From contig JAFVZL010000047.1 of the NCBI GenBank assembly GCA_017508195.1, forward strand, positions 1-62,653: 62,653 nucleotides of DNA. Direction: 5' to 3'. The position numbers and the translations under genes were made by a program. The notes beneath the pieces were generated by a model. The model ran no database searches. It saw only the letters and a list, made by a program, of their open reading frames with translations, and was not told where the DNA came from. The stretch's first letter is position 1. Each line of letters starts with the position of its first letter. Positions 17,582-26,041 of the stretch are shown piece after piece. Source of the DNA: Clostridia bacterium (GTDB lineage Bacteria; Bacillota; Clostridia; Oscillospirales; CAG-272).

Positions 17582-17676
17582 TAACAAGAATGTGGCTGTG
17601 CAACTAAAGGTTGTACCTTCGATAGACTCGGGGTATAACACGCAACTAAACATCACAGTCGTTACAGGAGGAAAAA

Positions 17677-18171
17677 ATGCTTAAAAAGGTTTCTACTTTG
17701 CCTCACCAGGGTACAGCAGAGCAGGCTCAACGCCTTGCAGAGGTTATCGCCAAGTACAAGGATGACAAGAGCAATCTCATGACTGTTATGCAGGAAGCTC
17801 AGGCAATCTACGATTATCTTCCCATCGAGATCCAGACCGTTATCGCTAAGGGTATGGACGTTCCGCTTGAGAAGGTTTACGGTGTTGCTACCTTCTATGC
17901 TCAGTTCTCTCTTACTCCCAAGGGTGAGAATCACATTTCGGTTTGTCTCGGTACCGCATGCTACGTTAAGGGCTCGGGCGAGATCTACGAAAGACTTCAG
18001 GAAGAGCTCGGTATTGGCGGTGACGAGTGTACCGCTGACAGAAAGTTCTCTCTTGCTGCCTGCAGATGCATCGGCGCGTGCGGTCTTGCACCCGTTCTTA
18101 CCGTTAACGAAGAGGTTTACGGCAGACTTACAGCAGACGACGTTCCCGACATTATCCGAAAGCATTCCTAA
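17677..18171 (+). CDS. hydC: NuoE-like subunit of trimeric [FeFe]-hydrogenase (HydC/HndA)
   Basis: A 164-residue thioredoxin-fold [2Fe-2S] subunit like NuoE of complex I. The helical N-terminal half (LMTVMQEAQAIYDYLP) precedes the cluster ligands CLGTACYVKGS and ACRCIGACGLAP, giving the C-x4-C-x~35-C-x3-C pattern of the family. In bifurcating hydrogenases this subunit passes electrons between the NAD(P)H:flavin subunit and HydA. A GGAGG site is 6 bp from the ATG. It is the first gene of a ten-gene operon, separated from its partners HydB and HydA by seven mostly regulatory genes. Confidence 0.9.
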   Translation: MLKKVSTLPHQGTAEQAQRLAEVIAKYKDDKSNLMTVMQEAQAIYDYLPIEIQTVIAKGMDVPLEKVYGVATFYAQFSLTPKGENHISVCLGTACYVKGSGEIYERLQEELGIGGDECTADRKFSLAACRCIGACGLAPVLTVNEEVYGRLTADDVPDIIRKHS

Positions 18172-18194
18172 ATTTTTAATACCGAGGAACTTAT

Positions 18195-18551
18195 ATGAAA
18201 ATCAGCACTATGAGAGACTTGCTTGATGCGAAGGTGCTCTGCTGCGAGGATAAGCTTGGTAATCACGTTTATTCCGCATTCGGGTGCGACCTTATGAGCG
18301 ATGTTCTCGCCTTTGTTGACAATCAGGCGGTTTTACTTTCCGGCCTTGTCAATCCCCAAGTAATTCGCACAGCTGTTATGATGGATATGAACTGTATCGT
18401 TTTTGTCCGTTCTAAAGTACCGACTGCCGAAATGCTCGAGTTGGCAAAAGAAAGTGGTATCGTTGTTCTCTGCACCGATAAAACGATGTATAACTCTTGC
18501 GGCATCCTTTACAGTAACGGACTGACGGGTGAACGCGAGGCAAAGAAATGA
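18195..18551 (+). CDS. DRTGG-domain protein
   Basis: A 118-residue protein consisting of one DRTGG-type alpha/beta domain (SAFGCDLMSDVLAFV near residue 30, then LLSGLVNPQVIRTAVMMDMNCIVFV and ESGIVVLCTD). DRTGG domains are associated with CBS pairs and with Hpr-kinase-like and phosphotransacetylase-like proteins, and are thought to bind a small ligand. The biochemical role here is not known. GAGGA precedes the ATG, and the stop overlaps the following start (ATGA), so it is translationally coupled to the HATPase protein. A second, weaker DRTGG-like protein is encoded at 20264-20593. Confidence 0.75.
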   Translation: MKISTMRDLLDAKVLCCEDKLGNHVYSAFGCDLMSDVLAFVDNQAVLLSGLVNPQVIRTAVMMDMNCIVFVRSKVPTAEMLELAKESGIVVLCTDKTMYNSCGILYSNGLTGEREAKK

Positions 18552-18970
18552 GCGAGGAACTGATTTTCCGTTTTAACGTTGACGGTGACGATTTTACGTC
18601 TGCCGGTCAGGCCTCGGTGCAGGTTAAAAAGAATTTAAGACAGTTGGGTATCGATGCCGAAACGATACGACGCGTTTCCGTTGCCATGTACGAGGGCGAG
18701 ATCAATATGGTCATTCACGCGGGCGGCGGTGTTGCCGAAGTGCGCGTGACCGATGAATACATAGAGATCGTTCTCGACGACCACGGCCCCGGAATCAAAA
18801 ATATCGAGGAAGCTATGAAGGCGGGCTTCTCCACGGCTCCCGACACCATCCGTTCACTCGGCTTCGGTGCGGGCATGGGACTGCCTAACATGAAGCGCTA
18901 TACCGATGAGATGCATATCACCTCAACGGTAGGAGTCGGTACCAAGATTGTTATGAGAGTCAATATCTGA
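18548..18970 (+). CDS. RsbW/SpoIIAB-like ATP-binding protein (GHKL)
   Basis: A 140-residue stand-alone GHKL ATPase domain of the anti-sigma-factor/serine-kinase kind. Visible motifs are the N-box region VAMYEGEINMVIHA (E and N for ATP/Mg), the G1 box DDHGPGI and the G2 segment GFGAGMGLPNMKRYTDE. There is no dimerisation/phosphoacceptor domain, so it is not an ordinary histidine kinase. It resembles RsbW-type proteins that phosphorylate an anti-anti-sigma partner on Ser/Thr, but no STAS partner is seen in the operon. It overlaps the preceding DRTGG gene by 4 bp. Its presence here suggests a phosphorylation switch attached to hydrogenase expression or activity. Confidence 0.8.
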   Translation: MSEELIFRFNVDGDDFTSAGQASVQVKKNLRQLGIDAETIRRVSVAMYEGEINMVIHAGGGVAEVRVTDEYIEIVLDDHGPGIKNIEEAMKAGFSTAPDTIRSLGFGAGMGLPNMKRYTDEMHITSTVGVGTKIVMRVNI

Positions 18971-18996
18971 CTAAAATTTATAAGGGGGTGTCCTTC

Positions 18997-20262
18997 ATGC
19001 ACGTTTACGAGCATTCCGTCCTTCTCGACGAGAGTAAATGTACGGGTTGCACCACCTGCCTCAAGCACTGTCCCACTGAGGCGATACGCATCCGCGACGG
19101 TCACGCTGTCATTAACCCCGACAGATGCATTGACTGCGGTGAGTGTATCAGGGTTTGCCAGAACAAGGCTAAAAAGGCCGTGTGCGGCAAGCTCGCGGAC
19201 ATTAACAGATTCAAATATAAGATTGCCCTTCCCGCACCGACCCTCTACGGTCAGTTCGACAACCTCGACAGTGTCGATTACGTGCTGAGCGGGCTTCTTA
19301 AGCTCGGCTTTGATGACGTTTACGAGGTGTCAAAGTCGGCAGAGCTGGTCTCTGCATACACGAGAATGTATCTTAATACCGAGGGTATCGTCAAGCCTGT
19401 TATCAGCTCGGCGTGTCCTGTTGTATTAAGACTTATCAGCCTCAGATTTCCGTCACTCAGCGAGCACGTCATACATATGCTGCCGCCTATGGAAATAGCC
19501 GCGAGAGCAGCAAAGGAGCGTGCGCTGAGGAAAAATCCCGAGTTGTCCCCCGAGGATATCGGTGCCTTCTTCATATCCCCATGTCCCGCGAAGGCGAGCT
19601 ACGTTAAGAACGGCTTCGGCTCTTATAATAGTGCAGTCGACGGAGTAATATCGATCAGCGATATATACTTCCCTCTTATCGGGCTTATGAAAAAGACCGA
19701 CTCACCCGAAGTTGCTTCGGAGTCGGGAAGGATCGGTATCGGATGGGCGAGATCGGGCGGTGAGGCTACGGCTATTTTCAACGACAGCTATCTTGCCGCT
19801 GACGGAATCGACAACATCATCCACGTGCTCGATCAGGTGGAAAACGGTAACATACCGCCTCTTGATTTTATCGAGCTCAACGCATGCACGGGAGGATGCG
19901 TCGGCGGTGTTCTGACTATTCAGAATCCCTTCATCGCGAAGGCTCGTCTGCAAACGCTGAGAAAATATCTTCCGATAGCGCAGAATACCGTGGACAGTGA
20001 TGTCGAGTATATTCCGGAGAGCTATCTCTTTGAGGATATGCCCGAGTATCACCCGATGTCGAGGCTCGGCAAGACGATTGCCGAATCGATGCGTATGATG
20101 GCTGATATACAAAGAATAAAGGCAGAGCTACCCGGCATTGACTGCGGGTCCTGCGGTGCGCCGAATTGCCGTGCGTTTGCCGAGGATATCGTAAACGGAA
20201 ATGCGACGGAGAATGACTGCCCCATTAAGGCCTTCAGGCTGAACTCACGAAAGGAAAATTGA
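18997..20262 (+). CDS. Sensory-type [FeFe]-hydrogenase-like iron-sulfur protein (HydS-like, no PAS)
   Basis: A 421-residue protein; ATG 18997 is preferred because GGGGG lies 8 bp before it, whereas the GTG at 18988 touches the ribosome site. Two [4Fe-4S] motifs come first (CTGCTTCLKHC, CIDCGECIRVC). An H-cluster domain follows: SSACPV, ISPCPAK and NACTGGC keep all four Cys ligands of the H-cluster. The usual TSCCPGW, MPCTAK and MACPGGC are altered, so the proton-relay Cys (the first C of TSCCP) is Ala and two conserved Met are Ser and Asn. The C-terminal IDCGSCGAPNC...C is a further [4Fe-4S] domain. Such changes mark sensory group C/D hydrogenases, which turn over slowly. Those usually carry PAS or kinase domains. 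Here kinase-like proteins are encoded separately beside it. Inferred role: H2 or redox sensor of the operon. Confidence 0.8.
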   Translation: MHVYEHSVLLDESKCTGCTTCLKHCPTEAIRIRDGHAVINPDRCIDCGECIRVCQNKAKKAVCGKLADINRFKYKIALPAPTLYGQFDNLDSVDYVLSGLLKLGFDDVYEVSKSAELVSAYTRMYLNTEGIVKPVISSACPVVLRLISLRFPSLSEHVIHMLPPMEIAARAAKERALRKNPELSPEDIGAFFISPCPAKASYVKNGFGSYNSAVDGVISISDIYFPLIGLMKKTDSPEVASESGRIGIGWARSGGEATAIFNDSYLAADGIDNIIHVLDQVENGNIPPLDFIELNACTGGCVGGVLTIQNPFIAKARLQTLRKYLPIAQNTVDSDVEYIPESYLFEDMPEYHPMSRLGKTIAESMRMMADIQRIKAELPGIDCGSCGAPNCRAFAEDIVNGNATENDCPIKAFRLNSRKEN

Positions 20263-20263
20263 C

Positions 20264-20593
20264 GTGACTGTTGAAGGACTTACAAAGATAATTGATTGCT
20301 CCGCTCTCACCATGCCCGACCCCGAGGCAGAGGTAACGGGAGCTTATATAGGTGACCTATTAAGCTGGGTCATGGGCCGTGCATCGGAGGGCGATGCATG
20401 GATCACCATAATGTCTAACGTAAATACCGTTGCTGTTGCCACTCTTACCGGTGTGTCCTGTATTATACTTGCCGAGGGAGTTACGCTCGATGACGAGGTG
20501 CTCTCTACCGCCAAGAATAAGGGTGTAAACGTTCTTTCGACCGTGATGTCAGCATACGATTGCGCGGTAGCACTTAACGGTGTTCTGCGATGA
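20264..20593 (+). CDS. Second DRTGG-like small protein
   Basis: A 109-residue protein starting at GTG 20264 with GAAAGGA about 10 bp upstream, directly after the stop of the sensor. It contains VTGAYIGDLLSWVMGRA and TVAVATLTGVSCIILAEG, the alternating helix-strand pattern of DRTGG domains like the 18195 gene, but divergent. Its last codons overlap the ATG of the PHP gene by 4 bp. No catalytic residues are recognisable. A ligand-binding regulator of the neighbouring kinases or phosphatase is a guess. Confidence 0.65.
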   Translation: MTVEGLTKIIDCSALTMPDPEAEVTGAYIGDLLSWVMGRASEGDAWITIMSNVNTVAVATLTGVSCIILAEGVTLDDEVLSTAKNKGVNVLSTVMSAYDCAVALNGVLR

Positions 20594-21315
20594 AGAGGCT
20601 TTATTACAGTCTTCACAACCACTCCTGCCTCTCCCCGTGCGCCGATAACGACAACACACCGAACAATCTGCTCGGAATGGCTGCACTGTCGGGAATAGGG
20701 ATCATGGCACTCACCGATCACAACACCGTAAAAAACTGTCCCGCGTTCTTCGAGGCGGCTAAAAATTACGGAGTTATACCGATCGCGGGCATGGAGCTGA
20801 CGACCTCCGAGGATATACACGTTGTATTTCTCTTTCCGACGCTCGAATCTGCAATGAGATTCGGGGATTACGTTGAATCGCAGCGTATACTTATCAGAAA
20901 CAGACCCGATATTTTCGGAGAGCAGCTGATAACCGATGCGATGGACAACGTGATCGGACGGGACGAGCACCTGCTTTCAAATGCGACCTCGATTTCTGTC
21001 GAGGATGTTATCGGGCTGGCTCGGGAATACGGTGGGGTATGCTTCCCTGCTCACATCGATAAGGATGCGAACAGCATTACCGCGATACTCGGTACTATTC
21101 CGGAGCATCTTGACTTCCGTTCCGTCGAGGTACACGATCAGTCGAGAGTGGAAAAAGTGAAGGAGCTTTACCCGATAGACGGAAAGACCGTGCTCATTGA
21201 TACGGACAGCCATTATCTGACCGATATCGAGGACGCACTATATTACGTTGATGTTGATACAGAGGAATCCGACGCTGATATCCTCAGAAATCTTTTTATC
21301 GATTTGTTGAGGTAG
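20590..21315 (+). CDS. PHP-domain metal-dependent phosphoesterase
   Basis: A 241-residue PHP-family protein (polymerase and histidinol phosphatase domain). Motif I HNHSCLSP lies at residues about 8-15, ALTDHNT near 40, GMELTT near 66, then HVVF, PAHIDKD near 155 and DTDSH near 205, giving the His/Asp/Glu set for a trinuclear metal centre. The family members hydrolyse phosphate mono- or diesters. In this operon, between GHKL ATPases and DRTGG proteins, it may act as the phosphatase that reverses a kinase reaction. That is inference from context. The start codon overlaps the previous stop. Confidence 0.82.
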   Translation: MKRLYYSLHNHSCLSPCADNDNTPNNLLGMAALSGIGIMALTDHNTVKNCPAFFEAAKNYGVIPIAGMELTTSEDIHVVFLFPTLESAMRFGDYVESQRILIRNRPDIFGEQLITDAMDNVIGRDEHLLSNATSISVEDVIGLAREYGGVCFPAHIDKDANSITAILGTIPEHLDFRSVEVHDQSRVEKVKELYPIDGKTVLIDTDSHYLTDIEDALYYVDVDTEESDADILRNLFIDLLR

Positions 21316-21317
21316 AT

Positions 21318-21872
21318 ATGAAGGAGCTTTCACTTAACATACTCGATATTGCCGAGAATTCGGCAAAGGCACGCGCCTCACTTATTGAAATTACGATAAA
21401 AGAGGCTGCTAATCTGCTTACATTAATTATTAAGGATGACGGTACGGGAATGTCAGAAAAAACTCTCTGCTCGGTCATCGATCCTTTTTACACCACGAGA
21501 ACGACACGCAAGGTCGGACTGGGTATACCCCTTCTTAAAATGGCTTGTGAGATGACGGGCGGAAAGCTCGAGATCAAATCACGCGAGGATGACGGAAGCG
21601 GGGCTCCTCACGGAACTACCGTAGTAGCAACGTTCTATACTGACCACCTTGATTTTACCCCTCTTGGTGACGTGATATCCACGGTCATTACCCTGATACA
21701 GGGGCACCCCGATATCGACTTTGCCTACAAGCATTCGCTAAAGGGCGGTGAGGTGACTCTCGACACAAGAGAATTGCGTGCGGTGCTCGAGGATATTCCG
21801 CTGGATACCTACGACGTTATCCTTTGGATAAAGGAAAATCTTGCGGATCAATATGAAGCGATAAACAAATAA
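21318..21872 (+). CDS. GHKL ATP-binding protein (histidine-kinase-like)
   Basis: A 184-residue protein with a GHKL ATPase at the N-terminus: LNILDIAENSAKA (N-box), IKDDGTGM (G1), DPFYTTRTTRKVGLGIPLLK (F and G2 boxes), and GTTVVATF. A C-terminal extension of about 70 residues has no recognised domain. There is no phosphoacceptor His or sensor region, so it could phosphorylate another protein or bind ATP as a switch. It follows the PHP gene after 2 bp and is the second GHKL protein of the operon. Confidence 0.8.
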   Translation: MKELSLNILDIAENSAKARASLIEITIKEAANLLTLIIKDDGTGMSEKTLCSVIDPFYTTRTTRKVGLGIPLLKMACEMTGGKLEIKSREDDGSGAPHGTTVVATFYTDHLDFTPLGDVISTVITLIQGHPDIDFAYKHSLKGGEVTLDTRELRAVLEDIPLDTYDVILWIKENLADQYEAINK

Positions 21873-21901
21873 AAAATACAGTATTTCAGAAAGGAAAGAA
21901 A

Positions 21902-22270
21902 ATGAAATCTTTAGCTGAATTGCAAGCAATCAAGGAGAGAATGAAGAACAAAGTCATTCTTCGCGAAGGCTCGGGAGAGGTTCGTGTGGTAGTTGGTATG
22001 GCTACCTGCGGAATCGCTGCCGGTGCAAGACCCGTTCTTAACGCATTCGTTGAGGCTGTCAACAACAGCGATCTTGCGGGAAAGGTTACCGTTTCTCAGA
22101 CCGGCTGTATCGGCATATGCCAGTTCGAGCCCGTCGTTGAGATCTACGAGGCAGGTAAGGAAAAGACCACCTACGTTAAGATGACCGCCGAGAAGGCACA
22201 AGAGATCGTCGAGAAGCATCTCAAGGGTGGTAAGCCCGTATCCGAGTACACCATCGGTAGTAACAGTTAA
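21902..22270 (+). CDS. Thioredoxin-like [2Fe-2S] ferredoxin (HndB-like)
   Basis: A 122-residue [2Fe-2S] protein. The cluster motif is MATCGIAAGARPV followed after about 35 residues by TGCIGICQFEPVV, i.e. C-x~4... and C-x3-C in a thioredoxin-like fold. It resembles HndB of the NADP-reducing hydrogenase of Desulfovibrio and small ferredoxins placed beside bifurcating hydrogenases. AAAGGAAAG precedes the ATG. It probably mediates electron transfer between HydC and HydB or belongs to the complex as a fourth subunit. Confidence 0.85.
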   Translation: MKSLAELQAIKERMKNKVILREGSGEVRVVVGMATCGIAAGARPVLNAFVEAVNNSDLAGKVTVSQTGCIGICQFEPVVEIYEAGKEKTTYVKMTAEKAQEIVEKHLKGGKPVSEYTIGSNS

Positions 22271-22289
22271 TTAATTTGGAGGTAATATT

Positions 22290-24116
22290 ATGATTCGTGC
22301 ACATGTACTTGTCTGTGGCGGTACCGGCTGTACCTCGTCTCACAGTAAGGACGTTCAGGATGCTTTCGCAGAGAGCATCAAGGAGTTCGGACTTGAGAAC
22401 GAAGTAAAACTCGTTCAGACAGGTTGTTTCGGTCTTTGCGCACTCGGTCCCGTTGTTATTATCTATCCCGACGGAACCTTCTACAGCCGTGTAGAAGCTA
22501 AAGACGTAAGAGAGATCGTAGAAGAGCATCTCCTTAAGGGTAGAGTTGTTGAGCGCCTTGTTTACGCTGATACCGGCGAGGAGGCAGACGCTATCAGAGA
22601 GAAGGTAAACGTATCTCTTAGCGATACCGCCTTCTATAAGTCTCAGAAGAGAATCGTCCTTCGTAACTGCGGTGTTATCGACCCCGACAACATCGATGAG
22701 TACATAGCTATGGACGGTTATGCAGCTCTTGGTAAGGTCCTCACCGAGATGACTCCCGAGGACGTAATCAAGACTATTTCCGATTCGGGTCTTCGCGGTA
22801 GAGGCGGCGGAGGATTCCCCACCGGTAGAAAGTGGGCTCTTACTGCTCCCAACAAGGCAGATCAGAAGTACGTCGTATGTAATGCAGACGAGGGTGACCC
22901 CGGTGCATTCATGGACCGTTCCATTCTTGAGGGTGACCCCCACTCGGTTATCGAGGCAATGACCATCTGCGGTTACGCTATCGGTGCTACCAAGGGTTAC
23001 GTATACGTTCGTGCTGAGTATCCCATCGCGGTTAACCGTCTCCAGCGCGCTATCGACCAGGCTTACGAGTACGGCCTTCTCGGTAAGAATATCTTCAACT
23101 CCGGATTTGATTTTGATCTCGGCATCAGACTTGGTGCAGGTGCATTCGTATGCGGTGAGGAGACCGCTCTTATGACCTCTATCGAGGGTAACCGCGGTGA
23201 GCCCCGTCCCCGTCCTCCGTATCCTGCGGTTAAGGGTCTGTTTAACCGTCCTACCGTTGAGAACAACGTTGAGACCTTTGCGAACATTCCTCAGATCATC
23301 CTTAACGGTGTAGATTGGTTCAGATCTATGGGTACCGAGAAGTCCAAGGGTACAAAGGTATTCGCACTCGGCGGTAAGATCGAGCACACCGGTCTTGTTG
23401 AGATTCCCATGGGTACTACCCTTCGCGAGATCATTTACGATATCGGCGGCGGTATCCCCAACGGCAAGAAGTTCAAGGCAGCTCAGACCGGCGGTCCCTC
23501 CGGAGGATGTATCCCTGCCAGCCTCATCGACACCGAGGTTGACTACGATAACCTCGTCTCCATCGGTTGTATGATGGGTTCGGGTGGTCTTATCGTTATG
23601 GATGAGGACACCTGTATGGTTGATATGGCTAAGTTCTTCCTTGAGTTCACCGTTGACGAGTCCTGCGGTAAGTGTACTCCCTGCCGTGTTGGTACCAGAA
23701 GACTCCTTGAGATCCTTGAGAAGATCACCGACGGTAAGGGCACTCTTGAAGACATCGACAGACTCGAGGAGCTTTGCAACTACATCAAGCAGAACTCTCT
23801 TTGCGGTCTCGGTCAGACTGCTCCCAACCCCGTTCTTGCAACTCTTAAGTTCTTCCGTGACGAGTATATCGCTCACGTTGTTGATAAGAGATGTCCCGCT
23901 GGTGTATGTAAGAGCATGCTTACCTTCACCATCGATCAGGATAAGTGTATCGGATGCGGCAAGTGCGCTAAGAACTGCCCCAACGATGCAATCGTTAAGA
24001 CCGACTATATCGCTCCCGGACACAAGCTTCCTTCTTATTATATTAAGCCCGATGCTTGTATCAAGTGCGGTGCTTGTATGGCCGGCTGTAAGTTCAATGC
24101 AATCTCGAAGAAGTAA
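22290..24116 (+). CDS. hydB: NuoF-like NAD(P)H:flavin subunit of bifurcating hydrogenase (HydB/HndC)
   Basis: A 608-residue flavoprotein. Residues about 1-95 are a [2Fe-2S] thioredoxin-like domain (CGGTGCTSS, TGCFGLCALGP). The NuoF core follows with the FMN loop GLRGRGGGGFPTGRKW near residue 170, the NADH motif NADEGDPGAFMDR near 200, and ESCGKCTPCRVGTRR plus CGLG as [4Fe-4S] ligands near 460-510. The C-terminus adds two [4Fe-4S] motifs, CIGCGKCAKNC and CIKCGACMAGC. This is the domain set of HydB/HndC, where flavin-based electron bifurcation couples NADH and reduced ferredoxin to H2. GGAGG precedes the ATG. Codon use is strongly biased, consistent with high expression. Confidence 0.92.
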   Translation: MIRAHVLVCGGTGCTSSHSKDVQDAFAESIKEFGLENEVKLVQTGCFGLCALGPVVIIYPDGTFYSRVEAKDVREIVEEHLLKGRVVERLVYADTGEEADAIREKVNVSLSDTAFYKSQKRIVLRNCGVIDPDNIDEYIAMDGYAALGKVLTEMTPEDVIKTISDSGLRGRGGGGFPTGRKWALTAPNKADQKYVVCNADEGDPGAFMDRSILEGDPHSVIEAMTICGYAIGATKGYVYVRAEYPIAVNRLQRAIDQAYEYGLLGKNIFNSGFDFDLGIRLGAGAFVCGEETALMTSIEGNRGEPRPRPPYPAVKGLFNRPTVENNVETFANIPQIILNGVDWFRSMGTEKSKGTKVFALGGKIEHTGLVEIPMGTTLREIIYDIGGGIPNGKKFKAAQTGGPSGGCIPASLIDTEVDYDNLVSIGCMMGSGGLIVMDEDTCMVDMAKFFLEFTVDESCGKCTPCRVGTRRLLEILEKITDGKGTLEDIDRLEELCNYIKQNSLCGLGQTAPNPVLATLKFFRDEYIAHVVDKRCPAGVCKSMLTFTIDQDKCIGCGKCAKNCPNDAIVKTDYIAPGHKLPSYYIKPDACIKCGACMAGCKFNAISKK

Positions 24117-24131
24117 GGAGGAGTGCCTATA

Positions 24132-25886
24132 ATGGAAATGCTTAATGTTAAGGTTAACGGTATTGCTGTAAGCGTACCCAAGGGCGCTACGATTCTCGAG
24201 GCAGCCCGCAAGGCAGGCGTGGAGATCCCCACTCTCTGCTTTATGAAAGAAAAGAATGAGATCGGCGCATGCCGTATCTGTGTAGTCGAGGCGACTGGTG
24301 CTCGCGGTCTTGTTACCGCCTGCGTATACCCTGTTACAGAGGGTATGGAGATCCAGACTAATACTCCTAAGGTAAGAGCAGCAAGAAAGACCACTCTTGA
24401 GTTGATCCTTTCTACTCACGATCAGAACTGTCTGTCCTGCGTACGTTCTACCAACTGTGAGCTTCAGAAGCTCTGCCTTGAGTACGGTGTAGACTCTAAG
24501 GCATTCGAAGGCTTCAAGCCCACTTATGAGCTCGACACCTCTGTTCCCCACCTCGTAAGAGACAACAACAAGTGTATCCTCTGCCGTAGATGCGTTGCAG
24601 CTTGTAACGAGCAGTACGTATCTGTTATCGGAGCTAACAACAGAGGTATTGACACCTGCATCGGACAGCCCTTCGATATGCCTCTTGCTAACACCTCTTG
24701 TATCTCCTGCGGTCAGTGTACCGTTGTATGTCCTACCGGTGCTCTTGTAGAGGCAGACGATACCGCTGAGGTATGGGCAGCTCTTGCTGATCCCACAAAG
24801 CACGTTGTAGTTCAGACCGCTCCCGCGATCCGTGCTACTCTCGGTGAGTGCTTCGGTATGCCTATCGGTACCAATGTTGAGGGTAAGATGGTTGCTGCTC
24901 TCAGAAGACTTGGCTTCGAGCAGGTATTCGACACCAACACCGCAGCTGACTTCACCATCGTTGAAGAGGCTACCGAGCTTCTCGAGCGCGTTAAGAACGG
25001 CGGTAAGCTTCCCCTTATCACCTCTTGCTCGCCCGGATGGATCAAGTTCTGCGAGTACTACTACCCCGAGTATATCGATCACCTCTCCTCTTGCAAGTCT
25101 CCTCAGCAGATGGGCGGCGCGCTCATCAAGACCTACTGGGCTGAGAAGATGGGCTACAAGCCCGAGGATATATTCGTTGTTTCTATCATGCCCTGTACTG
25201 CTAAGAAGTACGAGTGCGGACGTGACGACGAGTGTGCAGCAGGTATGGGTAACCAGGACGTTGACGTTGTTCTCACCACCCGTGAGCTCAGCCGCATGAT
25301 CAACAGAGCAGGCATTAAGTTCACCGATCTTCCCGACGAGGAGTTTGACACCGCTCTCGGTGTTGATACCGGTGCTGCAGTTATCTTCGGTGCTACCGGC
25401 GGTGTTATGGAGGCAGCTCTCAGAACTGCTAACGACGTTCTTACCGGCAAGGACAACGACAACCTCGTTTACGAGGAAGTCCGCGGCACTGCAGGTATCA
25501 AGGAAGTTACCTATAATATTGCAGGAATGGATATCAAGGTTGCAGTTGCTTCCGGCATTGCAAACGCTAAGGTTATCATGGACAAGATCGCATCCGGCGA
25601 GGCAGATTGGACCTTCGTCGAGATCATGGCATGTCCCGGCGGTTGTGTAAACGGTGGCGGTCAGCCCATCCAGCCTCAGTATGTGCGCGATACCGTTGAC
25701 CTCAAGGCTGAGCGTGCTAAGGCACTCTATAGCCAGGACGAGGCAATGACTATCAGAAAGTCTCACCAGAACCCCGTAGTTAACGAGGTTTATGAGAAGT
25801 TCTTCGGTGGTGGATACGGATGCCACAAGGCTCACGAGATCCTTCACACAAGCTACGTAAAGCGCGACAGATTCTCTAACAAGTAA
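24132..25886 (+). CDS. hydA: Catalytic [FeFe]-hydrogenase subunit HydA
   Basis: A 584-residue catalytic subunit starting at ATG 24132 (AGGAGG 9-10 bp upstream; the GTG at 24123 overlaps it). Order of domains: N-terminal [2Fe-2S] ferredoxin (EIGACRICVVE), His/Cys [4Fe-4S] region (HDQNCLSCVRSTNCELQKLC), two [4Fe-4S] motifs (CILCRRCVAAC, CISCGQCTVVC), then the H-cluster domain with TSCSPGW, MPCTAKKYEC and IMACPGGCVNGGGQP, and the small-subunit-like tail with HEILHTSY. TSCSPGW has Ser in place of the second Cys of the usual TSCCPGW, so the proton-relay Cys is kept at the first position and the H-cluster ligand position reads Ser. That reading depends on alignment and deserves checking. It makes H2 from reduced ferredoxin plus NADH within the HydABC complex. 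A terminator follows. Confidence 0.9.
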   Translation: MEMLNVKVNGIAVSVPKGATILEAARKAGVEIPTLCFMKEKNEIGACRICVVEATGARGLVTACVYPVTEGMEIQTNTPKVRAARKTTLELILSTHDQNCLSCVRSTNCELQKLCLEYGVDSKAFEGFKPTYELDTSVPHLVRDNNKCILCRRCVAACNEQYVSVIGANNRGIDTCIGQPFDMPLANTSCISCGQCTVVCPTGALVEADDTAEVWAALADPTKHVVVQTAPAIRATLGECFGMPIGTNVEGKMVAALRRLGFEQVFDTNTAADFTIVEEATELLERVKNGGKLPLITSCSPGWIKFCEYYYPEYIDHLSSCKSPQQMGGALIKTYWAEKMGYKPEDIFVVSIMPCTAKKYECGRDDECAAGMGNQDVDVVLTTRELSRMINRAGIKFTDLPDEEFDTALGVDTGAAVIFGATGGVMEAALRTANDVLTGKDNDNLVYEEVRGTAGIKEVTYNIAGMDIKVAVASGIANAKVIMDKIASGEADWTFVEIMACPGGCVNGGGQPIQPQYVRDTVDLKAERAKALYSQDEAMTIRKSHQNPVVNEVYEKFFGGGYGCHKAHEILHTSYVKRDRFSNK

Positions 25887-25900
25887 TCTGAATATATCAT

Positions 25901-25930
25901 AAAAGCGGAAGGGTGACCTTCCGCTTTTTT
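25901..25930 (+). terminator. Terminator of the hydrogenase operon
   Basis: AAAAGCGGAAGG (25901-25912), loop GTGA, CCTTCCGCTTTTTT (25917-25930). Very strong. Confidence 0.9.
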
Positions 25931-26041
25931 CGTCCATTATATAAATATCGAGGATTTTTTCTTTGTTTTTCAAACGAAAAGAGCCTGCCTAGTATAGACA
26001 GACTCTTAATTTGAAAGTTGTATTTGTTTATAAAAATACTG

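Noticed and set aside
22221..25973. A 1250-codon open frame on the minus strand, antisense to hydB and hydA
   Set aside because: It mirrors the strong codon bias of the two hydrogenase genes; its product is low-complexity in Leu/Val/Ser/Thr with no domain, and it lacks a ribosome site. Such antisense frames are often mis-annotated.
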